Shown here: positions 35,135 through 46,173 of the stretch, in pieces | Layout: every line of letters starts with the position of its first letter | Numbering within the stretch: the stretch's first letter is position 1 | Assembly (NCBI RefSeq): GCF_000208745.1 | Contig: NC_030851.1 | Span: forward strand, 16,894,087-16,958,086 | Direction of reading: 5' to 3' | Length of the DNA: 64,000 nt | From: Theobroma cacao | Taxonomy: Eukaryota; Streptophyta; Magnoliopsida; Malvales; Malvaceae | The notes under the pieces: generated by a model | Databases searched by the model: none | Seen by the model: only the letters and a program-made list of their open reading frames with translations | Told to the model about the DNA's origin: nothing | Position numbers and translations under genes: made by a program

Positions 35135-36627
35135 TGATAACTCTCTAATATAGAGTTTTTTAGGCTTAATTTTGATAGTAATTTAGTTTAGTTCTTGTAG
35201 TAATGCATAGAAATTAATAGGTTTTATTTAATTATTTTAGGTTAGTTAATTTAGGTGAGTCAATCTAATCTTAGTTAATTTTATAATTAATTTAGTGTTA
35301 ATGTGCTTTTGTAGCTTTAATGAAGGAAGAATTTCAATGAAAGAAATAGAGCAATTTTGAGGTGCAGACTTCCACTACACATATTTCGGTATTTCGTCCA
35401 TAACTCTCCCTACTGAGTTCCAAATGAGATGATTCTTGAACCATTAGAAAGATAAGAGAAAAAGATACAACTTTATGTTTACATTTCACCCAGTTCAACC
35501 TAAAAGGTAGCAAAAAATCTTGTCAAATTTGGAACACTGCAGTAGTTCTAGAACAATTACGATTTCTGCTATTTAAATGGTCAAGACCGCTGCTTTAGAG
35601 GAAGTAAGCCGTGGCCCACGTAGTCTAATGAGAAAATCCTGATTGAAATTTACTTCTTTCTTCACCCAACTTGGCCTAACGTCAAAGCCTTATAAAAACA
35701 ACCTTTCGAAAGACTTTTAAAAGAGAACGAAACACCAGATTGGCAGCTGAAAGTTAAACCACAAAGTCATTGAAGCTAAGAAGAATTTGAAGGATTCAAG
35801 GAGATTTGGAGATCAATAATACAATTATTGAGTTTTCTTATCTTTTTTTTTATTCTCTTATTTTCTTGGTTTTGCTTATAATGTTTAAACTTTATTCAAT
35901 AATGATGTGTGACTTGATGGGGAACTAAACTTTTTATCTAAGATTATGATTGAACTCCATATATAGTCTGATTTATTTATCTCTCTTTTACTTATGTTTG
36001 ATGGATTTGAGTTGTTTATTTTATTCTGTTCATAATGCTTCTAATTGCCTAATCACCCATTAGATTTAATTGGAAACCTAGGTTAAACCTTGACGAAGGA
36101 GATTTAGGTATACTTTGAATAGAATAGCGTATGATGGAATGCACTTAGGTGATTAGGTGATTTGATTTGCATATAGGGTAGACATACACCTATGAGCCAT
36201 ACGTTGCTAGAATTAGAGCACGAACTTAATAAATCTTTCTTCAATTTAATTTACATAGACACATAGTAAATTAATTGAGAGAGGTATTTTTATGAGAAAC
36301 TCGATAGAGGTTTGTAAATAATTTAAGAATTTAGGTTAGCAACATAATCCATTAAACTGAGTTAAGAGAGAGAGACAATAATCAGATAAAGTATTGAGGA
36401 ACATCATAATCTTAGGTCTGGTAGTTAAGTAAGTTTTATAAAATAAATTTACTATTTAATTTTATTTTTAGTTCATTAGTTTTAATTTTTTAATAATTTT
36501 AAATTTAATTGTTTGGATAAGATCAAGGTGTAGCAATTAGGAATTAATTCAATTCTTTGTGGAAACGAATTCTATTTACTATTATCTTACTTGTTAATGA
36601 TATGTGCACTTGCATGAGAAATCAACA
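35135..36627 (+). repeat. 5' LTR of the Athila-like element (1.49 kb)
   Basis: It begins TGATAACTCTC and ends GAGAAATCAACA. A TATA box (TATAAAAA) lies at 35691-35698. Most of it is repeated in inverted orientation at 61448-62735. A degenerate primer site follows immediately. Confidence 0.75.
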
Positions 36628-36646
36628 AGAGTCGTTGTGGGGGAGT
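36628..36646 (+). promoter_or_regulatory. Degenerate primer binding site of the Athila-like element
   Basis: AGAGTCGTTGTGGGGGAGTTG-like sequence next to the LTR corresponds, with losses, to the TGGCGCCGTTGCCGGGGA site typical of Athila/Tat gypsy elements. Inferred from position and partial match. Confidence 0.5.
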
Positions 36647-36803
36647 TGATTTTTGATTCTTTCTTGTTAATATTAATACCAAGCATTCTTAATTTTAATC
36701 CAAACTTTTTTTTCTTTCATTTTTTAGTTTGATCTAGAAATCAAAAAGACTTTTTGAATACTTTGGAGAAAAAATAAAAAAAGTTTCCACTCCAAGTAAA
36801 ATA

Positions 36804-39035
36804 ATGGCCGATTAACAAGAGGAAGGGACCAAGCCTTTGAAGGATTATGCTATCCTATGAGCACAAAATCTCCACTCTAGTATCTGAAGACCTCTTATTC
36901 AAGCCAACAACTTTGAAATTAAACCATCAATCATTCAGATGATTTAGACTACTGTTCAGTTTGGGGGTTTATCTAATGATGATCCGAATGCTCATATTGT
37001 AAATTTTCTAAAAATTTGCGATACATTCAAGGCTAATGGTAATACTGATGATGCCACAAGATTGAGGCTTTTCCCTTTTTCATTGAGAGATAAAGCAAAG
37101 AGTTGGTTAAATTTGCTTCTTATTGGTTCCATTAATACTTGGGATGATTTGGCTCCAAAATTCTTAGCAAAATTCTTCCCACCTACTAAGTTAGCAAAGA
37201 TGCGGAATGATATCACGTCTTTTATGCAATTTGATTTTGAGTCACTATATGAGGCTTGGGAAAGGTATAAGGATTTGATAAAAAGGTGTCCTCACCATGG
37301 ATTACCTAAATGGTTGTAAGCTTAGACTTTTTATAATGGTTTGTTGGGACCTTTTAAAACTATCATTGACGTTGTCGCTGGAGGTGCACTCGTGAGTAAA
37401 TCCATTGATGGGGCTTTATGATTTGCTTGAAAAGATGGCCTCCAATAATTATCAATGGCCATCTGAAAGATTGGATACAAGAAAAATTACTGGAATTCAT
37501 GAATTAGATGTGATAAATACCGTTTCTACACAATTGGCTTCTTTCGCAAAGAAAATAGATAAACTGAGTGCTAATGCTATTCGGAACTCCTTTATGATGT
37601 GTGAATTTTGTGGGGAAGGACATTCCAATGTCAATTGTCCCATCTATTTTGGGTCTTGTCAATTAGTTGGAAATAAGTAATAGAACAATCTTTATTCTAA
37701 CACTTACAATCATGGTTGGAGGAATCATCCTAATTTCTCATGGAATAAAAAACAATGGTCTTCATCAGCATCTAAGTCAAACTTTCCTTCTGGATTTCCA
37801 TATAAAGCCCCCATGCCAGAGAAAAAGCCGTCAATGGAGGATATATTCATGCAATTCATGACAAAGATTGATGCATTCATAACAAAGACTGATGCATTTA
37901 TGACAAGGACTGATGCCTCCATTCAAAATCAAGCAGCCTCAATTAGAAATCTTGAGACATACATGGGCTAACTTGTCAGTGCTTTACATACTAGACTTCA
38001 TGGTACCTTACCAAGTGATACTGTACCTACCCCAAGAAGAAAAGGTAAGGAACGTTGTGTGGCAATTACTCTTCGTAATGGAAAAAAGGTAAGTAATAAA
38101 GCTTTAAATTCTGAGATTTCAATTCAATCTGATGAGAAAGAAATTGAAAAAGATGTTGAAAAAGAAATTGTGGTTGAAAAATCTGTTGAAAATTTGAAAG
38201 AAAAATCATAATTAAAATTTGCTTCCACACCTCCATCACTTTTTTCTCAACGTTTTCAAAAGCAAAAACTTGACAAATGCCAAGTTATCTCAAATTCTTG
38301 GCAAGATTTCTTGAGGTATTTAAAAAGCTGAACATTAATATTCCTTTTACTGAAGCTTTAAAACAAATGCTAAGTTATCTTAAATTCTTGAAAGACATCT
38401 TAACCAAAAAAAGGAAATTGGAAGATTTTGAGACAATTGCACTTACTAAGGAGTGTAGTGCTATAATCCAGAATAAGCTTCCACCAAAGTTTAAGAATCT
38501 AAGGAGTTTTTCTATTCCTTGCACTATTGGTAATTTTAAAATTTCTAAAGCTTTGTGTGATTTGGGTATTAGTGTTTCAATAATGCCTTTATCTATTGCC
38601 AGAGAACTTGGATTTCTTGAGATACAACCCACTACAGTTACCTTGCAATTAGCAAACAGAACAATCAAGCACCCAGTTGGGATTATAGAGGATGTTTTAC
38701 TTCAAGTTCGGCATTTATATATTTCAGTGGACTTCGTTGTGCTCTAGATTGAAGATGATGTTGAAATTCTTCTTATTTTGGGAAGACCATTCTTAGCTAC
38801 AGCTAAAACAATTATTGATGTGAAGAATAGCAAAATAACTTTCAGAGTTAGAGAGGAGAAAATAGTGTTTAATTTGTTCAATGAAACTTAGTATCCCTAT
38901 ACAAATAGTTGCTATAAAGTGGATTTCGTTAATGAGGGTAAAGGTAAGCCTAGTCCACCACCTTCAACAAAACAGGTGCCAACTCTTAAGACAAAACCAC
39001 CACCACTTTTTAGTCATCTTGATTTTGTGGTTGGA
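36804..39035 (+). pseudogene. gag: Athila-like gag and protease (broken)
   Basis: The Gag domain lies at 36950-37320 (VQFGGLSNDDPNAHI, LRLFPFSLRDKAKSW, FLAKFFPPTK, YEAWERYKDLI). The zinc knuckle CEFCGEGHSNVNC is at 37600-37638. A charged linker with KTDAFMTRTDA-like repeats is at 37850-37970. An aspartic protease at 38460-38870 has LCDLGIS at the active site (38559-38567, DLG where D-T/S-G is usual) and LGRPFLAT downstream. The start is taken at 36804 (MAD), followed at once by a stop codon. Further stops and frameshifts occur near 37318, 37680, 37970 and 38208. These proteins package RNA and process the polyprotein in intact relatives. Confidence 0.8.
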
Positions 39036-39046
39036 TAGTGAATAGT

Positions 39047-39215
39047 ATTTTTTGATTTACAACTCCATCTTTTGCCATGGAATCTTAAACCGTATTGGGG
39101 GAACACTTTCAAAGTGGTAAAGATTCATCCTTATGATGCTATCGAGATTTATAGTCAGCTTATCAAAGCAGTTAAAGTCCATAAAGAAAGTCTCGACCCG
39201 TACAAAGTAGTGTAG
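39047..39215 (+). pseudogene. Integrase C-terminal tail, joined directly to protease
   Basis: About 55 codons beginning FFDLQLHLLPWNLKPYWG and including VVKIHPYDAIEIYS, ending in a stop. They resemble the end of Athila/Tat integrase, where LKLFPGKLKSRW and the P-GA-EI pattern are usual. The reverse transcriptase, RNase H and integrase core that should come before it are absent, so this element is a deletion derivative that depends on partners. The tail is followed by GCGTTTCTTAGGAGGCAACC, the conserved post-pol sequence of this group. Confidence 0.65.
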
Positions 39216-39399
39216 AAAAGGGTGCCATAGTCAAGCTAGCGACTATAAAGAAGCGTTTCTTAGGAGGCAACCTAAGCACTTTAATTTACTCTATTTTATT
39301 TTATTTTATTATTAAATTATTAATATTTTATTTTTATTTTGCAAAAACATGTATGGTATTTCCATAAAAAAAAGGTAAACAAAAAAATTCAAAAAAAAA

Positions 39400-39890
39400 G
39401 GGTGAAGGTAGGCCTCGGCCTAGCGAAATGGATGGACATAGGCCACAAGGCCCGCTGAGGGAGGCTGCGGCCTTGCAACCTTAGCAAACGAGGGCTGCAG
39501 TGCCCAGTAGGGGTAAGTTGCGGCCCCATGTTTTGTCACCTTTGGGCAGCCCATGAACAAAAAAAAAAAAAAGACACAAAAAAAAAAAAAAAAACAAGGG
39601 TAGGCCGCGGCCCAAAGAAATGGATTGACGTAGGCTGCGGTGCTTGCTAAGGGAGGCCATGGCCTCACAACCTTAGCGAACGAGGGTCGCGACGCCCATT
39701 AGGGGTAAGCCACAACCCCGTGTTTTGGGCTTCCACCTTTGGGCAGCCCACGAACAAAAAAAGGGTCGAGGACGCGACTACTCTAAAAGGAAGCAACGGT
39801 CCAGTGATAATCATACAACGTGGACCGCGACTCCCACATAGGGTAGGCCGCAACCTCTTTGAAGTGGGTTACCAACAATGGGCAGCCCAC
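39400..39890 (+). repeat. GC-rich tandem repeat (about 186-bp units) in the Athila-like element
   Basis: Two units (about 39400-39585 and 39586-39765) and a partial third share GGTAGGCCGCGGCC, CTTAGCGAACGAGGG, CCCAGTAGGGGTAAG and TTTGGGCAGCCCA. Units are separated by poly(A) runs. GC content is far above the neighbours. It lies in the untranslated spacer between pol and the accessory ORF. Confidence 0.8.
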
Positions 39891-39982
39891 TACCCACTAC
39901 CCCTCAATAGGCTGCCAACATTGGGTAGCCACTAACCAAACTAAAACCCCCCTATTTGGGCTGCCCAAGCCCTCACCTCCCT

Positions 39983-39990
39983 TATATATA
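39983..39990 (+). promoter_or_regulatory. TATA box, putative internal promoter of the accessory ORF
   Basis: TATATATA is followed within about 30 bp by a pyrimidine-rich stretch and then a long CT-rich leader (40020-40140). It sits upstream of the leader intron and the accessory ORF start at 40584. Confidence 0.5.
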
Positions 39991-40159
39991 CCCCACACCC
40001 CTCCTCTCTTAGTGCAAATTTATGCACTTTTCTCTCTTTTCGTCTACCCATCATTCTTCATCTTTCTTTTACTTTTCCCATCACCACTATTCCCCTTTCA
40101 TCTTTATTCCTCCTTACCCATTACCCACACATTTTCAATATATTTGCTCTAAATATCAA

Positions 40160-40555
40160 GTAAGTTTCAATATTTATTTATTTTCTCTTTTTATTTCTTC
40201 TTTACTTTTTTCTTCTTTTATCTTTTCTTGTTTTATTTTTATTATTGTTGACGTATCTTCGTATTTTTATTTTATTAGAAATTTGTGATGGGTATTGATG
40301 ATTCTTTAGACATTGTGCCTAATTATTTTATGAGTATGGTAGATTGTTTAGTTTTATGCTTTAAATTTTGAAGATAAGTTGAAATTAGGGAATATAGGTA
40401 AGTTTCTTGATTTTAAATTTTTGGTTTATATGCCTCGTAGTCTAGAAGTATTATCATTAGTGGATTTTTACTTGATACTATAGGCATTATTTTATGATGA
40501 GAAAACATATGAACTAATATTATTGATGGTTTATGGTACCTTTTTTTTCTTTTAG
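40160..40555 (+). other. Putative leader intron before the Athila-like accessory ORF
   Basis: The donor CAA|GTAAGT is at 40159/40160. The acceptor, a run of T and C ending TTTTAG, is at 40555. The intron is 396 bp, T-rich, with the next ATG (40584) 28 nt beyond the acceptor. This is a strong plant-type splice-site pair, but splicing is not shown. Confidence 0.5.
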
Positions 40556-40675
40556 TTGAGAATTAATTATAGGAAATTTAAAAATGACACCCAAACAATC
40601 AAGACAAAATTTCAATAGTTCGTTTGATCATTTTAAATTTGTGTCAACTAAAATTGTGGTTAGACTCGTAAGTTT

Positions 40676-40849
40676 TGTTGACTCCATTAATTTTTTATGA
40701 AAATAAAATATTATCATTTCATTTGTGTCTAATATTTTTAATTGAATGTACAAGATAAAAATTATATGTAAATATTTAATCAATCATTCAAATACACATA
40801 TCAAAAAGCATAAAAATAAAAAAATCACAATTGATAAACAAGACAAAAG
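40676..40849 (+). repeat. Truncated 5' LTR of C2
   Basis: The first 174 bp of the LTR, matching 54473 onwards. It breaks off at GACAAAAG, just before an A-run and the LINE ORF1 start codon. Confidence 0.85.
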
Positions 40850-40862
40850 AAAAAAAAAAAAC

Positions 40863-42864
40863 ATGACAAATGCTCTCAACTTAAGCGATTTTCCAAGCCT
40901 CCCCACTACTCACGGCCTGGCCTCTAGCCGGCCGCCTGACCCCCCTAACCGGCCGCCAGCAGCACCTCCTCCTCCTCCGCAAGCGTCGGCTAGAAACCCA
41001 CCACCCGTCTGGTCCCTAAACCCAGCTCCGTCAAACATAGAAGGCAAAGCTCCAAATATGTAGAACCAGCAACAACAACCTGTCTCTCCCAGATCTGCAA
41101 AAAATTCATTTCTCTATTGTTACTGTAGCGACGCCAGCCTTGATTCGGCCAACCCATGCCATATTCCGTTACAAGGACAAACCAGCTGTTCAGTTTTTTG
41201 AGGATGAGATTGAAACCTTAGCACAACCATTTAGATTTTCTATTGTTGGGAAATTTTCACGTACGCCACGTTTGGTGGAGATTCGACAAGCTTTCATTGG
41301 TTTGGGTTTATCGGGCACTTACAACATTTGGTGGATGGATTACAAGCACTTTTAATCAATTTGTCAAACGAACAAGACTTTAACAGGATCTAGACAAAGC
41401 AAACATGGTTTATAGCAAAGCAGAAAATGAAGGTGTTTAAGTGGACGCTGGATTTTGAATCGAAGAAGGAGTCTTCCATCGTTCCAGTTTGGATTTCTTT
41501 CCCAAATCTTAGAGCCCATCTCTTTGAGAAGTCAGCATTGCTTATGATTGCCAAAGCCATCGGGAACCACTCGGTGTTGATGAAGCAACTGCCAATGGGA
41601 CAAGGCCAAGTGTTGCGCGGGTTTGCATTGAGTATGACTGTTTAAGACCGCCGATTGAAAGTGTCTGGATAGTGATAAAAGAGGATCCGAGGATGTCATA
41701 GGTGGATATTTACAGAAGGTTGAATTCACCCCCATGCCCGAGTATTGCAGCTATTGCTGCCACGTTGGCCACGGGATGGCTAACTGTATGGTGCTAGGGC
41801 AAAAATCGGGAACCTCTAAGCTTAAGCTGGCTAAAAAGCTAAACAGAAACTCCCAGGGTGACCCAGCTATGAATTGCACAATAAAGGCGGAAGATGTGAA
41901 TCGGCAAAGAGAAGTTGGAGGGATGGACGTAGAAAAGAGAAAGGCAGATTCAAGAATGGCAGCCCCAAAGCAGGGAAAAATATGGCAGGTGGTAAACAAA
42001 GGTGGCAGAAATGGTGCGAAAGACATGCTAAGTAAGGACAAAGAACCAGAGAAGGATCCCCAGCGGGCTAGTATTCCGACTTCCAATAGATTTCAGATGA
42101 TTGTGGACGAGGAGGCTGGAGAACAAAGTCGGATGGAAAAACAGGGACAAACAGAGGTTATGAATAGTTCTTTGGGGGTAAAAAATCTTTTATCAAGTGA
42201 TACGGCTACCGCGAAAGGAAGACGGGAAAAGGATGCAGTCATGACTGGTGGGATACAGGAAGGTAGGAGGCTGGGCAGCGATCCAAAAAATATACTACAG
42301 CAGCCACCGATAACTGAAAAAGATGAAGACAAGCAAACCGAGAAAAGAGCAAGTATAACGGAGCAGTTGGTACCGACAGGGGGTTTAGGATTAATCGAAC
42401 CGGTCGGAGGGAGATCGAACGTTGCAGCGACGGCAGCAGCTTTTTCTGTAAATTTGCAAACTGTAGAGGACGATGTGCAGCTACACTTTCACAATTATGG
42501 TATGCATGGGCAAGCTGGAAAAAACGTGGGAGATTGTGTAAACAATGCAGAAAGTGTAAACCATGCTCGGGCAGTGGACGGTGAAGGGCAGGTGATTTTT
42601 CACGTAAATGGTTTACATGGACAAATTGAAAATATCGTGGGAGAAAGAGAAATGATAGAGCCTAAAAGGGGTGAACCACCATTGTCTCCTGCAGAAGGAA
42701 GGACTGACACACGATCCTCTCCCAACGCGCATGGCAAGTTCAAAAATAATAATAATAATAATACTTATAATATCATTAGAGTCACGGGTGAGCAGGACGT
42801 GGAGTTGACAGCAGGGACGGGACCCATGAAGCTGCAGAAAAGAATTCAAAAAATAATTTTCTAA
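40863..42864 (+). pseudogene. LINE (L1) ORF1-type protein with DUF4283 and zinc knuckle, broken
   Basis: It starts MTNALNLSDFPSLP and is proline-rich. A DUF4283-like domain follows at 41140-41640 (HAIFRYKDKPAVQFF, FSIVGKFSRTPRL, FKWTLDFESKKESS, VPVWISFPNLRAHLF). The zinc knuckle CSYCCHVGHGMANC lies near 41746-41787. A 376-codon open frame from 41734 continues to 42864; it includes a roughly twofold repeat (HFHNYGMHGQ and FHVNGLHGQ, 42480-42650) and an AAT microsatellite coding Asn. Stops or shifts occur near 41063, 41355 and 41645. In plant L1 elements this protein binds element RNA. The endonuclease/RT ORF2 is absent and the sequence runs straight into copia pol. Confidence 0.75.
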
Positions 42865-42867
42865 AGC

Positions 42868-45800
42868 CATGACAAGAGATGAAATGCTATTTGCTAAGCT
42901 AGACAAAAGAAAGGGAGGAATCATATCGTTTGGTGGTGATTCAAAAGGTAGAATCCATGGTATAGGAACGGTTGGTAAGAACTCCCAAACTCAAATCAGT
43001 CATGTGTTATTGGTTAAAGGCTTGAAACATAATTTATTGAGTATTAGTCAATTATGTGATAAAGGATTTAAAGTATGCTTTGATTCTAATAAATGTGAAG
43101 TGATAGATATAAGCACAAATAAAGTCTTATTTATAGGAAGAAGATTAAGGAATATGTATGTTGTATTTCTTGAAGATCTTGAAATAAATTATGAAATGTG
43201 TTTAGTAGCAAATGCTGAAAATGATAGCTGGCTATGGCATAGAAGACTAGGACATGTGAGCATGCATACTATGTCAAAATTAATTAAGAAAAATCTAGTT
43301 GTTGGACTACCGGATATAAAATTTGAAAATGATAAAATATGTGATGCTTGCCAACTAGGAAAACAAGTTAGAACATCCTTTAAGACTAAGAAGATTGTAT
43401 CCACATCTAGACCTCTTAAATTGTTACATATTGATCTATTTGGTCCAATAAGTACAACTAGTCTAGGAGGAAAATCTTATGGCTTTGTAATAGTTGATGA
43501 CTACTCTAGGAATACTTGGGTTTATTTTCTTGCTCATAAGAATGATGCTCTACCAACATTTAGAAATCATTGTAGGAAAGTTGAGAATGAGAAAGGACTA
43601 ACCATAGTTAGTATTGTGAGTGATCATGGAAGAGAATTTGAAAGTGATGAATTTGATAAATTTTGCAATGAAAAGGGGTTGGATCATAATTTTTCTGCAC
43701 CTAGAACACCCCAGCAAAATGGAGTTGTAGAGAGGAAAAACCGAACCTTAAAAGAAATGGCTAGAACTATGCTATGTGAAAATAACCTACCTAAATATTT
43801 TTGGGTTGAGGCAGTGAACACAACAGCATATATACTTAATAGAGTCTCAATTAGAGCCATGATATCAAAGACTGCTTATGAACTTTACGAGGGTAGGAAA
43901 CCAAATATTTCACACCTTAAGAGTTTTGGTTATAACTGTTTTGTGTTAAATAATGGAAAACAATCTTTAGGTAAATTTGATGCAAAGAGTGATGAGGCAA
44001 TATTTTTAGGATATGCATTAAACTCAAAGGCCTATAAAGTTTTCAACAAAAGAACTTTAGCTATTGAAGAATCAATCCATGTAGTTTTTGATGAGTCCAA
44101 TGCCTTACAAGAGGAAATTCATGCTGATGATAATGATGTAGAGATCCTAGAAAAGCAAATGGAAAAAATAAGCTTGGAAAACAATAATAATAATGAAGAA
44201 AGCTCACTTAGAAGAGAAAATGAAACTCCACCTCAAGAAAATTTGCAAAGAACAGAAATTTAGCATAGTGATCTTCCTAGAAGTTGGAGATATGCAAAAA
44301 ATCACCCACAAGACCTTATCATAGATGATATTTCACAAGGAGTTAAGACTAGAAGAGCAAAAGGAGAGACTTGTGAGTTTTCAACTTTCATATCTCAAAT
44401 TGAGCCTAAGACATTTAAGGAAGCAAAAAAAGAGGAAAGTTGGATATTGGCCATGCAAGAGGAACTTGATAAATTCAAAAGAAACCGTGTGTGGTCATTA
44501 GTCTCTAGGCCTTTAAACTACCCAATTGTTGGAACAAAATGGGTGTTTAGAAATAAGGTCGATGAGCAAGGAAATGTAGTTAGAAATAAAGCTAGGTTAG
44601 TAGCCCAAGGATATAACCAAGAGGAAGGAATTGACTATGATGAAACCTTTGCACCGGTTTGCTAGGATTGAAGCCATAAGGATGTTGCTTGCCTTTGCAT
44701 GCTTTATGAATTTTAAATTATACAAAATGGATGTAAATAGTGCATTTTTAAATGGTTTCATTCAAGAAGAAGTGTATGTATAACAACCATCAAGATTTGA
44801 AGACTTTGAAAAACCAGATCATGTTTTCAAACTCCATAAAGCTTTGTATGGATTGGAACAAGCTCCTAGAGCTGGGTATGAGAGGCTTTCAAAATTTTTG
44901 GTTGAAAATGGATATGTTAGGGGTAGCATTGATATTACATTGTTTATCAAAAGATATTTAAATGATTTAATTGTTGTTCAAATTTATGTGGATGACATTG
45001 TGTTTGGTGCAACTAATGAGGCTTTATGCAAGAACTTTGCCAAATAGATGCTGGGTGAATTTGAGATAAGCATGATCGGTGAGCTGAAGTACTATATTGG
45101 CTTTCAAATCAAACAAAGTGAAAAAGGAATCTTCATCAACCAAGAAAGATACACTCAAGATATGCTCAAAAAGTTTGATATGCTGAAGCTAAAACCAATC
45201 TGCACACCAATGAGTCCATCCACCAAACTTGATGCTGATAACAACGAAAAAAGTATTGATCAAAAGCTATATAGAGGTATGATCGGATCTTTACTCTACT
45301 TAACAGCAAGCAGACCAGATATTCAGTTTAGTGTGTGTTTGTGTGCTAGATTTTAATCACAGCCTAAAGAATCACACTTAACTGCTGTTAAGAGAATTTT
45401 TAGATACCTCTTAGAAACACAAACCTTAGGAATATGGTACTCTAGAGAATCATCATTTAATCTTGTAGGCTATTCAGATGTAGACTTTGCAGGAAGCAAA
45501 ACCGATAGAAAAAGCACTAGTGGAACATGCCAATTTTTAGGAAGTATACTAGTATCCTAGTCAAGTAAGAAACAATATTCTGTAGCACTTTCAACAGCTG
45601 AAGTAGAGTATATTTCCTTAGGCAGCTGCTGTGCACAAATTTTGTGGATTAAACAATAATTAAAGGACTATGGAATAACAGTACATAATATTCCAATATA
45701 TGTGATAATACAAGTGCAATCAATATATAAAAAAATCCTGTGCAACATTATAGGACTAAGCACATTGAAATTAGGCACCATTTTGTTAGAGACCATGTAG

Positions 45801-45934
45801 TGAAGGGAGATGTTAAAATTGAGTTTGTGAATACTTTGCATCAACTAGCTGACATCTTTACCAAACCTCTAAATGAAGATAGATTTTGTGAGATTATAAG
45901 GAATTTAGGAATGATTAATATGCAAAAGTTGTAA
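42868..45934 (+). pseudogene. pol: C2 pol: GAG-pre-integrase, integrase, RT, RNase H (broken)
   Basis: The first 464 codons (42869-44263) are open: MTRDEMLFAKL from the protease-integrase linker, HNLLSISQLCDKGF, the zinc block WHRRLGHVS and CDACQLGKQ, and the integrase core with HIDLFGP, SDHGREFE and VVERKN, so the D, D and E residues are intact. RT follows, with YVDDIVFGA at 44985-44996, then RNase H to 45934. Stops and frameshifts lie at 44261, near 44662, 44781, 45045, 45354, 45558 and near 45700. The protease and gag are missing upstream. This is the better preserved of the two Sirevirus pol copies. Confidence 0.92.
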
Positions 45935-45971
45935 GAGAATTTTTGATTCATACACCTAAAACAGAAGGCAC

Positions 45972-46173
45972 TTAGTCGACTAAAGAAAATCTTAGTCAAC
46001 TGAGAGCATTCTGTTTCATTAAATAATAAGACTCAGTTAAGTTAAAGGCAGGAGGAATAAAATAATGCCTATCGGGAAATAAAACAGAGGAGAAAACCGC
46101 ATAAACTAAAAATAAAAAAAAAAGAGGTAATTTTTGAATTTTAAAAGGGGAATTACAAATTGCACTTAAATAG
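45972..46173 (+). promoter_or_regulatory. C2 pol-to-accessory ORF spacer with palindrome and TATA-like box
   Basis: A perfect TTAGTCGACTAA lies at 45972-45983, just after the pol stop. A purine tract follows, and TTAAATAG at 46166-46173 is about 150 nt before the accessory ORF start, followed by a pyrimidine-rich leader (46185-46260). C1 has the same order at 5300-5100 on its minus strand. Confidence 0.45.

Noticed and set aside
41751..42332. Minus-strand frames opposite the LINE ORF1
   Set aside because: They are shadows of the plus-strand ORF1, which has a zinc knuckle and DUF4283-like motifs.
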